NCBI GenBank assembly: GCA_902475855.1 | Contig: CABSBF010000001.1 | Span: forward strand, 1-64,000 | Length of the DNA: 64,000 bases | Source: an uncultured Eubacteriales bacterium | GTDB lineage: Bacteria > Bacillota > Clostridia > Oscillospirales > Oscillospiraceae | Direction: 5' to 3' | Part shown: positions 18,232 through 29,668 of the stretch, in pieces | Layout of the letters: every line of letters begins with the position of its first letter | How positions within the stretch are numbered: the first letter of the stretch is position 1 | Notes under the pieces: generated by a model | What the model saw: only the letters and a program-made list of their open reading frames with translations | Databases searched by the model: none | Told to the model about the DNA's origin: nothing | Made by a program: the position numbers and the translations under genes

Positions 18232-18647
18232 CAGAAGCCAAGCTCCTCCATCACGGCGGCAATGGCCTCCGGCGTCATATATTTTGCTTCCTCCGCCTCA
18301 TAGCGCTCTGCCGACCAGATCTCTGCGCGCCCGGCCTGCCCGAGGAAAATGACATCCTGCTGGATGCCGGCATATTCGCGCATGGATTCCGGCAGGAGGA
18401 AACGTCCCTGCTTGTCCGGCTCGCACTTTACGACGTTGGCGAAGAAGAAGCGCATGGCACGTGCCTTTGAGGAGGGCAGCGCATTGCAGTGATCGAGCAC
18501 CTTTTGCCATTCCTCCTCCGGATAAACCGTCAGGCAGGCATCCGCAGCCTTCGCGACATAGAACGAGGCTCCGAGCTCATCGCGAAGCTTTGAGGGTACA
18601 AACAGGCGTCCCTTCGCATCCAGCGTATGCTTGTATTTGCCATACAT
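18231..18647 (-). CDS. mraZ: Transcriptional regulator MraZ
   Basis: MraZ is a ring-forming DNA-binding protein with two SpoVT/AbrB-type halves that regulates its own dcw operon. The 138-residue protein starts MYGKYKHTLDAKGRLFVPSK and has the second half starting near DKQGRFLLPESMREYAGI. Four 10-bp repeats between its start codon and promoter are probable binding sites. Confidence 0.96.
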   Translation of the reverse strand: MYGKYKHTLDAKGRLFVPSKLRDELGASFYVAKAADACLTVYPEEEWQKVLDHCNALPSSKARAMRFFFANVVKCEPDKQGRFLLPESMREYAGIQQDVIFLGQAGRAEIWSAERYEAEEAKYMTPEAIAAVMEELGF

Positions 18648-18656
18648 TTTCCCTCA

Positions 18657-18696
18657 CCTCGCTCCATTTCGCTCTTTTTTCTTCCATTTTGCTCCA
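18657..18696 (-). promoter_or_regulatory. Four tandem 10-bp repeats, candidate MraZ operator
   Basis: Read on the minus strand the four consecutive decamers are TGGAGCAAAA, TGGAAGAAAA, AAGAGCGAAA and TGGAGCGAGG. MraZ in other bacteria binds TGG-containing repeats spaced by 10 bp in this position. They lie between the promoter and the mraZ start, so bound MraZ would sit just downstream of the transcription start. Confidence 0.75.
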
Positions 18697-18706
18697 CTGT
18701 GCTATT

Positions 18707-18735
18707 AGTATACATTCATTTCATAAAAAATGCAA
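18707..18735 (-). promoter_or_regulatory. Promoter of the mraZ (dcw) operon
   Basis: TTGCAT and TATACT are separated by 17 bases on the minus strand, directly upstream of the four MraZ-type repeats. The -35 match is weak and the -10 is good. Confidence 0.6.
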
Positions 18736-18872
18736 CCATCAATTCGCACTTTTCGAAGTCTTTTTTCGATTTTTTCCTCCCAAACACTTCCAATTTTCAA
18801 ATATTTGAACGTATGTTTTAATTTCCCGTTCGTTTTCCATTTTGTTCCCCAGCAAAATTACATTTGCTCCAA

Positions 18873-18905
18873 ATAAAAAAGCTCCCAGTCCGCAGACAGG
18901 AAGCT
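18873..18905 (-). terminator. Terminator downstream of the SDR gene
   Basis: On the minus strand an 11-bp imperfect stem with a 4-base loop is followed by six T (complement of 18875-18880). It separates the SDR gene from the mraZ promoter. Confidence 0.75.
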
Positions 18906-18924
18906 TCAGCATAATGATGCTATT

Positions 18925-19719
18925 CTATTTTCCTCCGGCGTACATCCGGCCGATGATCCAACTCTTCAGGCGGTTCGGCAGCAGACGTGCAACCACTGCG
19001 AGCACGCGATAGGATGCACCAATCACATATTCCGGCTTCACACGCCTGCGAAGGGCAACAGAAGCAAGAAACTGCCCCGCTTTTTCCGGAGCCATACCAT
19101 TGTGCTCGTCCTTTTCCATGACCGCAACACTTCTGGCAATTCTCCCATGGTAAACCGCATCTCCCGCGGAGGTTTTTTCCCGTGCGGCGGTAAATCCCGT
19201 ATGAATATCCCCCGGCAGCACGGCGCAAAGCTCAATCCCGAAGGGGCCAACTTCATTACGCAGCGCTGCGGTATAGGCGCTCACCGCCGCTTTGCTGACA
19301 GAATACCATGCCTGAAACGGAATCGGCGTGAGGGCCGCAAATGAGCTGACATTGATAATGCGCCCACTTCCCTGCTGCCGCATCAGCGGAATTACCGCCT
19401 TGCATCCGTTGACTACGCCGAAAAGATTGACGTTCAGAAGTCGTTTTGCGTCATCGTTTCCGGTAAACTCTGCCGCGCCGGAAATACCAAACCCGGCATT
19501 ATTGATCAGCAGGTCGATTCTTCCCTCTTTTTCGGCGATCTGCCGCACGGCAGCGGTCATCTGCTGCTCGTCTGCAACATCGCAGCAAATGTGCCTCAGT
19601 CCCGGCACCTGTGCCGGGTGCCGGGATAGGATATAGACCCGGCAACCGTGTGCATGGAGTGCCAGTGCCGTTTCCCGGCCGATTCCCGAGCTTCCGCCCG
19701 TTACAATGGCAATTTTCAT
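18925..19719 (-). CDS. Short-chain dehydrogenase/reductase
   Basis: The 264-residue protein is a classical SDR: the dinucleotide loop TGGSSGIGRE near the N-terminus, NNAGFG, a catalytic Ser in the INVSSFAAL region and YSVSK with the catalytic Tyr and Lys. The substrate is unknown. The ATG at 19719 has the strong site AAAGGAGG; the frame upstream crosses the rpoC terminator and is not part of the protein. Confidence 0.92.
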   Translation of the reverse strand: MKIAIVTGGSSGIGRETALALHAHGCRVYILSRHPAQVPGLRHICCDVADEQQMTAAVRQIAEKEGRIDLLINNAGFGISGAAEFTGNDDAKRLLNVNLFGVVNGCKAVIPLMRQQGSGRIINVSSFAALTPIPFQAWYSVSKAAVSAYTAALRNEVGPFGIELCAVLPGDIHTGFTAAREKTSAGDAVYHGRIARSVAVMEKDEHNGMAPEKAGQFLASVALRRRVKPEYVIGASYRVLAVVARLLPNRLKSWIIGRMYAGGK

Positions 19720-19735
19720 AACTACCTCCTTTCGT

Positions 19736-19766
19736 AAAAATGCCCTCCGGTGTTTCACCGGAGGGC
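19736..19766 (-). terminator. Terminator after rpoC
   Basis: A 25-base hairpin with perfect arms (GCCCTCCGGTG pairing with CACCGGAGGGC) is followed on the minus strand by five T. It lies between rpoC and the ribosome-binding site of the SDR gene. Confidence 0.85.
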
Positions 19767-19774
19767 AGCGGATT

Positions 19775-23467
<3,693 letters not shown>

Positions 23468-23482
23468 CGTATTACTCCTCCT

Positions 23483-26400
23483 TTACTGTTCGTCCTCGTC
23501 GGTGTCGGCGTCGAAAACGAAATCATCGTCTTCCTCGTCGCTGCCGTCGGCGTCGTCGTCATCGCTCATGCCAATAATCTTTTCCAGCGCGCTGACATCG
23601 TTGTCCGTGCTGTCTGGATCAATACCGTAGCCGGAGCTGAGGACTTCGTCCTCATCAGTCACGTAGGTCTGACCTCCCGCAGTGTAGACAACATCATCGT
23701 CATCATCGTCACGCAGTTCGATTTCCTCTCCCTGATCGTCCAGCACACGGACATCCAGGCACAGAGACTGCAGTTCTTTGACCAGAACCTTGAATGATTC
23801 CGGCACACCGGGCTTCGGGACATTGTGTCCCTTGACGATCGCCTCATAGGTCTTGACACGCCCGGTCACGTCGTCGGACTTGACTGTCAGGATTTCCTGT
23901 AAGGTATATGCCGCGCCGTAGGCCTCAAGCGCCCAGACTTCCATTTCGCCAAAGCGCTGGCCGCCGAACTGTGCCTTGCCGCCCAGAGGCTGCTGGGTCA
24001 CGAGGCTGTACGGGCCGGTGGAACGGGCATGAATCTTATCATCAACCAGATGGTGGAGCTTGAGGAAGTAGGGGTAGCCGACCGTAACAAGATTATCAAA
24101 CGGTTCGCCGGTACGGCCGTCGTACAGAACAGTCTTGCCATCCTCACGCAGACCTGCCAACTGCAGCGTCTCGCGGATATCCTTTTCGTTTGCGCCGTCG
24201 AAGATCGGCGTCGCGACCTTCCAGCCAAGTGCATGTGCTGCATAGCCAAGGTGGACTTCCAGAACCTGGCCGATGTTCATACGGGAAGGAACGCCCAGAG
24301 GATTCAGAACGATATCCAGCGGCGTGCCATCCGGCAGGAATGGCATATCCTCCTCCGGCAGAATGCGGGAAACAACGCCCTTATTACCGTGGCGGCCGGC
24401 CATCTTATCACCGACGGAAATCTTACGCTTCTGTGCGATATAAACACGGACAACCTTATTGACGCCGGGCGCCAGTTCGTCGCCATTCTGGCGGGTGAAG
24501 ACCTTGACGTCAACAATGATACCCGCCTCGCCGTGGGGAACCTTCAGGGAGGTGTCGCGCACCTCGCGCGCCTTCTCGCCGAAGATCGCACGGAGCAGGC
24601 GCTCCTCAGCAGTCAGTTCAGTCTCGCCCTTCGGAGTGACCTTACCGACCAGATAATCGCCGGACTTGACCTCCGCACCGATGCGGATGACACCGTCCTC
24701 GTCGAGGTCCTTGAGGGTATCCTCGCCGACATTCGGAATATCACGGGTAATCTCTTCCGGCCCGAGTTTAGTGTCACGAGCTTCGGTTTCATACTCCTCG
24801 ATGTGGATGGAAGTAAACACGTCCTCGCGAACCAGACGCTCATTGAGCAGGATGGCGTCCTCATAGTTGTAGCCTTCCCAGGTCACGAAGCCAATCAGTA
24901 CATTCTTGCCCAACGCGATTTCGCCCTGAGAACAAGCCGGGCCGTCCGCGATGATCTGATCCTTTGCAATGCGCTCACCGACCTCGATGATCGGGCGCTG
25001 GTTGATGCAGGTGCCCTGATTGGAACGGGCAAACTTCGTCAGGAAATAATCCTTCACCTCACCGTTATCATAGCGAACCGTGATGAGATCCGCGGAAGCG
25101 CGGGTCACAACGCCGTCATTCTCGGCCTTGATGCAGACCTCGGAGTCCACGGCGCACTTCTGCTCGATGCCGGTTGCGACGATAGGCGCTTCCGTAACCA
25201 TCAGAGGCACAGCCTGTCTCTGCATGTTTGCGCCCATCAGCGCACGGTTGGCGTCGTCGTTCTGCAAGAAGGGGATAAAAGCCGTTGCAATGGAGGTCAT
25301 CATCTTCGGGGAAACGTCCACATAGTCGATCGTTTCGCAGTCGACAGAGAGAATTTCATTGCGGTGGCGGCAGGTGATGCGGTTGTTGATAAGGAAACCG
25401 TTTTCATCCTTCGGCTCTGCGGCCTGCGCGATGTAGTAGTCGTCCTCGACGTCAGCAGGCATATACTCCACCTGATCGGTCACACGAGAGCCGACATACT
25501 TGCCGGTTTCATGATCATAGATCTTTTCAACCTTGCGGAAAGGTGCCTCCACAAAGCCGTACTCATTGATCTGCGCATAGCTGGCCAGATAGTTGATCAG
25601 GCCGATGTTCGGACCTTCCGGCGTTTCGATCGGGCACATACGTCCGTAGTGGCTGTAGTGAACGTCGCGGACGTCGAAGGAGGCGCGCTCACGGCTCAGG
25701 CCGCCGGGGCCGAGTGCCGACAGACGGCGCTTGTGCGTCAGCTCTGCCAGAGGGTTGTTCTGGTCCATAAACTGGGACAGCGGGGAGGATCCGAAGAATT
25801 CTTTGATGACCGCAGTCACAGGGCGGATATTGATCAGGCTCTGCGGAGTAACGGCATCCAGATCCTGCACGGTCATGCGCTCGCGCACTACACGCTCCAG
25901 GCGGGTAAAGCCGACGCGGAACTGGTTCTGCAGCAGCTCGCCGACGCAGCGCAGGCGTCGGTTGCCAAGATGGTCGATGTCGTCGGTAGTGCCGACGCCG
26001 CAGGCAACGCAGTTGAGGTAGTTGATGGACGCCAGAATATCATCGCGGGTAATGTGCTTGGGAATCAGGTCATCCATGCGCTCCTCGATGGCGTCCTTCC
26101 AGCCATCAGCGGGAACGGTATCCAGCATTTCAAAGAGGACCTTGCGGCAGACTTTTTCCTTGATGCCGTATTCCTTCGGATCAAAGTCGACGAAATTCTT
26201 CATGTCGACCATGTAGTTTGAAAAAATCTTGCAGTTTTTGCCATCAACCGTGATGACAGCATCACACACGCCGCGCGCGGACAGTTCCTGCGCCTGTGCG
26301 CGGTTGAGCACATCACCGGGCATGGCAAGAATCTCTCCGGTACGTGGGTCGGCGATGGGCTCGGCAATCTCCTCTCCGCTCAGGCGGCTCCAGATGTCCA

Positions 26401-27244
26401 TCTTCTTGTTGAATTTATAGCGGCCAACTCTGGAAACATCATAACGGCGCGGGTCAAAGAAGAGCGCATCGAGGTACGCAGCGGCGCTGTCTACTGTGGG
26501 CGGCTCGCCGGGACGCAAACGGCGGTAGATCTCCAGAAGGCTTTCCTCGCGGGTCTTGCAGGGATCGCGCTCCAACGTGGCAAGGATGCGGTCATCCTCG
26601 CCAAACAGCTCCTTGATCTGCGCATCGGTCTCCACGCCCAGTGCACGGATGAGGCACGTGATTGGGAGCTTGCGGTTCTTGTCGATGCGGACAAAAAACG
26701 TGTTCTGCAAATCGGTTTCATATTCCAACCATGCGCCGCGGTATGGGATAACGGTAGAGGTGTAGACATGCTGCTCCGCCTTGTCCACCGTGTCTCCGTA
26801 ATACATGCCCGGGCTGCGGACGATCTGAGAAACGATGACGCGCTCCGCGCCATTGATCACGAAGGTGCCGCCATTCGTCATGAGCGGAAAATCGCCCATG
26901 AAGATCTCCTGGTCCTTGATTTCACCTGTTTCCTTGTTGAGCAGGCGAACGCGAACCTTGATCGGTTTTGCGTAGGTCGCATCGCGCTCCTTGCATTCCT
27001 CGATGGAATACTTCGGCTTCTCGTCAAGAGAATAGTCTAGGAAGGAGAGCTCCAGCTTGCCCGTGTAGTCGGTGATCGCCGCGACGTCGTGGAACACCTC
27101 GCGCAGGCCCTCATTCAGGAACCAGTCATAGGAATCCTTCTGAATTTTCAGAAGATTCGGCATCTGGAGAATTTCCTGATACTTCGCATAACTCTTACGC
27201 TCTGTCTTCCCGTACTTCACGTCCTTGATTTGCATATGGGTCAT
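23483..27244 (-). CDS. rpoB: RNA polymerase beta subunit with acidic C-terminal tail
   Basis: The 1253-residue beta subunit has the rifampicin region SPLSQFMDQNNPLAELTHKR followed by RLSALGPGGL, with sensitive-type residues at the usual resistance positions. The conserved KMAGRHGNKG and GKAQFGGQRFGEMEVWAL segments are intact. After the conserved C-terminus an extra tail of about 85 residues contains 37 Asp or Glu. The ATG at 27244 has AAAGG upstream; a GTG one codon earlier is also possible. A promoter lies about 170 bases upstream, and no rplJL genes precede it here. Confidence 0.98.
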   Translation of the reverse strand: MTHMQIKDVKYGKTERKSYAKYQEILQMPNLLKIQKDSYDWFLNEGLREVFHDVAAITDYTGKLELSFLDYSLDEKPKYSIEECKERDATYAKPIKVRVRLLNKETGEIKDQEIFMGDFPLMTNGGTFVINGAERVIVSQIVRSPGMYYGDTVDKAEQHVYTSTVIPYRGAWLEYETDLQNTFFVRIDKNRKLPITCLIRALGVETDAQIKELFGEDDRILATLERDPCKTREESLLEIYRRLRPGEPPTVDSAAAYLDALFFDPRRYDVSRVGRYKFNKKMDIWSRLSGEEIAEPIADPRTGEILAMPGDVLNRAQAQELSARGVCDAVITVDGKNCKIFSNYMVDMKNFVDFDPKEYGIKEKVCRKVLFEMLDTVPADGWKDAIEERMDDLIPKHITRDDILASINYLNCVACGVGTTDDIDHLGNRRLRCVGELLQNQFRVGFTRLERVVRERMTVQDLDAVTPQSLINIRPVTAVIKEFFGSSPLSQFMDQNNPLAELTHKRRLSALGPGGLSRERASFDVRDVHYSHYGRMCPIETPEGPNIGLINYLASYAQINEYGFVEAPFRKVEKIYDHETGKYVGSRVTDQVEYMPADVEDDYYIAQAAEPKDENGFLINNRITCRHRNEILSVDCETIDYVDVSPKMMTSIATAFIPFLQNDDANRALMGANMQRQAVPLMVTEAPIVATGIEQKCAVDSEVCIKAENDGVVTRASADLITVRYDNGEVKDYFLTKFARSNQGTCINQRPIIEVGERIAKDQIIADGPACSQGEIALGKNVLIGFVTWEGYNYEDAILLNERLVREDVFTSIHIEEYETEARDTKLGPEEITRDIPNVGEDTLKDLDEDGVIRIGAEVKSGDYLVGKVTPKGETELTAEERLLRAIFGEKAREVRDTSLKVPHGEAGIIVDVKVFTRQNGDELAPGVNKVVRVYIAQKRKISVGDKMAGRHGNKGVVSRILPEEDMPFLPDGTPLDIVLNPLGVPSRMNIGQVLEVHLGYAAHALGWKVATPIFDGANEKDIRETLQLAGLREDGKTVLYDGRTGEPFDNLVTVGYPYFLKLHHLVDDKIHARSTGPYSLVTQQPLGGKAQFGGQRFGEMEVWALEAYGAAYTLQEILTVKSDDVTGRVKTYEAIVKGHNVPKPGVPESFKVLVKELQSLCLDVRVLDDQGEEIELRDDDDDDVVYTAGGQTYVTDEDEVLSSGYGIDPDSTDNDVSALEKIIGMSDDDDADGSDEEDDDFVFDADTDEDEQ

Positions 27245-27409
27245 CACAGCCTTTCTGTACTCATTGGATGTGTCATTCGCATTTTGACACGCCGGGGAGC
27301 GTTGATTGTTTGTTTTCCGTTCCTCTTGCGTGCTTCAGGTTTCCGTGCTATAATAGATTCTGCAAGATGGAGTAATAGCGACGGCCACACTCCCGCAGTA
27401 TAGGATACT

Positions 27410-27438
27410 ATTCTATCATATATTTTTCCATTCGTCAA
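27410..27438 (-). promoter_or_regulatory. Sigma-A promoter of rpoBC
   Basis: TTGACG and TAGAAT are separated by 17 bases on the minus strand. The predicted transcript has an untranslated leader of about 160 bases before rpoB, longer than needed for translation. Confidence 0.75.
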
Positions 27439-27461
27439 CGTTTTTTCATAAAAAAGAGTAA

Positions 27462-27492
27462 AAAATGGAGTCAGTTAAACTGACTCCATTTT
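27462..27492 (-). terminator. Terminator after the NUDIX gene
   Basis: A near-perfect palindrome (27462-27476 with 27478-27492) sits just before the NUDIX stop codon complement and is followed on the minus strand by a T-rich stretch. It separates mntP-NUDIX from rpoBC. Confidence 0.8.
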
Positions 27493-27493
27493 G

Positions 27494-28000
27494 TTATTTC
27501 AAATATTCGCTGAAAATATGCGCCAGCGCATGAAAGCGCTGCACGTCGGGCTGAGCGACCTCCCCCGCCGCAATCATCTTTTCAAAGGCCGCGCGGTTCA
27601 CCCACCTTGCGCCGCAGGTTTCCCCCTGCTGAAAAACGATTTTGGAAAGCGGCACGTCTCTGCGCAGCGCATAAGTGTCGGAAATCCACATTTTTCCCCG
27701 CACACTGTCAAGGAAAATAAACTCCTCCGGTGCGGCACAGATCCCGGTTTCTTCGCGCAGCTCGCGCACAATGGCCTCGCGGCTTGTTTCCCCGGCGACC
27801 ACCGCACCGCCGGTCGTCTCCCAGAGATTCGGGTAGCTTTCCTTTTCCGGAGAACGTTTTGTCAACAGGAGCTGTCCCCTGCTGTTGAAAATCCAAACAA
27901 ATACAATCAGATGATAATCTCCCGGCTGCATTGGCACGCCCCGCATATGTGTCCGGCCGGTCGGCTGCCGCCGCGCGTCATAAACATCCCAAATCTCCAT
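27494..28000 (-). CDS. NUDIX hydrolase
   Basis: The 168-residue protein starts MEIWDVYDARRQPTGRTH and has a complete Nudix box, from GGAVVAGETSREAIVREL to the REETGI end. It resembles the YfcD/isopentenyl-diphosphate-isomerase-like NUDIX proteins; the nucleotide or diphosphate substrate is unknown. Its start is separated from the mntP stop by four bases and its ribosome-binding site GGCGTGATC overlaps that stop, so translation is coupled. Confidence 0.9.
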   Translation of the reverse strand: MEIWDVYDARRQPTGRTHMRGVPMQPGDYHLIVFVWIFNSRGQLLLTKRSPEKESYPNLWETTGGAVVAGETSREAIVRELREETGICAAPEEFIFLDSVRGKMWISDTYALRRDVPLSKIVFQQGETCGARWVNRAAFEKMIAAGEVAQPDVQRFHALAHIFSEYLK

Positions 28001-28004
28001 TTGA

Positions 28005-28568
28005 TCACGCCGCCCCACTCAGATGCTCAACCAGAATTTTGATTCCCATCAGGATTAAAATCAGGCCGCCGATAAACTCCGCCTTTGCCTTGTACTTTTC
28101 GCCGAAAATATTGCCGATCTTCAGGCCAACCGCAGAGAAAAGAAAGGTCGTCACACCGGTAATGCCAACGGCGATCCAGACATTCGTCTCCGTCATGGCA
28201 AAGGTCACGCCGGTTGCCAGCGCATCAATGCTTGTGGCAATTGCCAAAGGGAGCATGGTCTTGAAGCCAAAAGAGGCGTTCTGTTTTTCTTCCGTGCGGC
28301 TGAACGCCTCGCGAATCATATTCGCACCGATCAAAACCAGCAGCACACAGGCGATCCAGTGGTCAAAACGTTTGATGTACTCCGCGAAGGTGCTGGCAAG
28401 CAAAAAGCCCAGCAGCGGCATCAGCGCCTGAAATCCGCCGAAATACCCGCCGACGATCATCGTATGACGAGGACTGACTTTGTTTACGGACAAACCCTTG
28501 CTGATGGAAACGGCAAACGCATCCATGGAAAGGGCGATTGCCGTCATAATCAGGTCAAACAGATTCAT
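28005..28568 (-). CDS. mntP: Manganese efflux pump MntP
   Basis: MntP exports Mn2+ and protects against manganese toxicity. The 187-residue protein has six hydrophobic segments and the repeated Asp-containing motifs ALSMDAFAVSISKG and ATSIDALATGVTFAM. The ATG at 28568 has GGAGG upstream. No yybP-ykoY manganese riboswitch is present: a tRNA gene and its terminator lie directly upstream, so expression may depend on read-through. Confidence 0.93.
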   Translation of the reverse strand: MNLFDLIMTAIALSMDAFAVSISKGLSVNKVSPRHTMIVGGYFGGFQALMPLLGFLLASTFAEYIKRFDHWIACVLLVLIGANMIREAFSRTEEKQNASFGFKTMLPLAIATSIDALATGVTFAMTETNVWIAVGITGVTTFLFSAVGLKIGNIFGEKYKAKAEFIGGLILILMGIKILVEHLSGAA

Positions 28569-28597
28569 ACATACGCCTCCGGCAAGGTCATTTGGAT

Positions 28598-28629
28598 AAA
28601 AAAAGCCGGAGCAAAGCGGACTTTGCTCC
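28598..28629 (-). terminator. Terminator after tRNA-Leu
   Basis: A perfect 9-bp stem (28608-28616 with 28621-28629) is followed on the minus strand by GCC and seven T. It lies only 29 bases upstream of the mntP start. Confidence 0.85.
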
Positions 28630-28633
28630 GACG

Positions 28634-28718
28634 TGGTGCGAGTGATGCGACTTGAACGCACACGACGGTTGTCACACGCCCCTCAAACGTGCCTGTCTAC
28701 CTATTCCAGCACACTCGC
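28634..28718 (-). tRNA. tRNA-Leu (anticodon GAG)
   Basis: The 85-base class II tRNA has a 7-bp acceptor stem (GCGAGTG with CACTCGC), an anticodon loop TTGAGGG giving GAG, a long variable arm, a T arm with TTCAAGT and an encoded CCA. It decodes CUC/CUU. It has its own consensus promoter and terminator. Confidence 0.96.
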
Positions 28719-28737
28719 ATATCCAATTTGCTTGTTA

Positions 28738-28766
28738 ATTATAGTGAATTTCCAGTCGTTTGTCAA
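28738..28766 (-). promoter_or_regulatory. Consensus sigma-A promoter of tRNA-Leu
   Basis: TTGACA and TATAAT, both perfect, are separated by 17 bases on the minus strand about 20 bases before the tRNA 5' end, as expected for a stable RNA gene. Confidence 0.9.
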
Positions 28767-28790
28767 GCCCCAATTTTGTTTTTTTCGGGC

Positions 28791-28819
28791 TTGTGGTTTT
28801 TCTGCCCTTCTGCTACAAT
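28791..28819 (+). promoter_or_regulatory. Promoter for rsmE
   Basis: TTGTGG and TACAAT are separated by 17 bases on the plus strand, 27 bases before the rsmE start. Confidence 0.6.
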
Positions 28820-28845
28820 AGAACACACGACAGGAGGGGATGGCA

Positions 28846-29577
28846 ATGCCACGCTTTTTTGTGCCAAAACAGGAGATCGGCAGCAGTTTTCTGGTATTAA
28901 CCGAGGAGAATGCCGCACACGCAAAAGTCCTTCGCCTGAAAAATGGCGACGACGTAACCGTCTGCGATGGGGAGGGAACGGACTACACATGCACCGTATC
29001 CGACGTGGCCACCGGGCAGGTCAGTCTGGTCGTCCGCAGTGCAGACCCCTCACAGAGTGAGCCAAAGGTCGCTTGCAGCGTCTATATGGCTTTTGCAAAG
29101 GCGGATAAATTTGAGCACGTGATCCAGAAGGCAACCGAGCTCGGCGCCACAGAGCTGATTTGCTTTCCTTCGGCGCGATGCGTCTCCAAGCCGGATGAAA
29201 AATCCCTGTCAAAAAAGCTGGAACGCTGGCAGAAAATCGCCGCTTCCGCCGCCGAGCAGTCGCGCCGCGGGCGAATCCCACGGGTGATCGCACTATCTTC
29301 CTATGCAGAGGCGCTCAGCCGCGCAGCCGAAGCAGATTTGGCCGTCTGTTTCTATGAAAACGAAGATCATCTCACCTTCCGCGCCGCCATTGAAACCGCG
29401 CCTTTCCGCACTGCCTCCATTCTGACCGGCCCGGAGGGCGGCTTTGAACCCGAGGAGATCAGCCAGGCCGCATCCGCCGGACTGAAAATCTGTACGTTGG
29501 GCAGCCGGATCCTTCGCTGCGAAACCGCGCCTCTGTGTGCGCTTTCCGCATTGATGTATGCCGCCGGGGAATTCTGA
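28846..29577 (+). CDS. rsmE: 16S rRNA m3U1498 methyltransferase RsmE
   Basis: RsmE methylates N3 of U1498 in 16S rRNA. The 243-residue protein has an N-terminal PUA-like domain (HAKVLRLKNGDDVTVCDG) and a SPOUT methyltransferase fold with the knot motifs LTGPEGGFEPEEI and LGSRILRCETAPLCALS. The second ATG (28846) lies 8 bases after AGGAGG, whereas the first (28840) is only 2 bases from it, so the later start is chosen. Confidence 0.95.
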   Translation: MPRFFVPKQEIGSSFLVLTEENAAHAKVLRLKNGDDVTVCDGEGTDYTCTVSDVATGQVSLVVRSADPSQSEPKVACSVYMAFAKADKFEHVIQKATELGATELICFPSARCVSKPDEKSLSKKLERWQKIAASAAEQSRRGRIPRVIALSSYAEALSRAAEADLAVCFYENEDHLTFRAAIETAPFRTASILTGPEGGFEPEEISQAASAGLKICTLGSRILRCETAPLCALSALMYAAGEF

Positions 29578-29585
29578 ACAGCCGT

Positions 29586-29620
29586 ATGTGTCCCGCAGAG
29601 CTCTGCGGGACACATTTTTT
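29586..29620 (+). terminator. Terminator after rsmE
   Basis: A perfect 30-base palindrome (15-bp arms, 29586-29600 with 29601-29615) is followed by T residues on the plus strand. Confidence 0.85.
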
Positions 29621-29668
29621 CTCTTTCCCTGCATATTCTTATAGCAAACTGCACGGGAGGCTGGTCGG

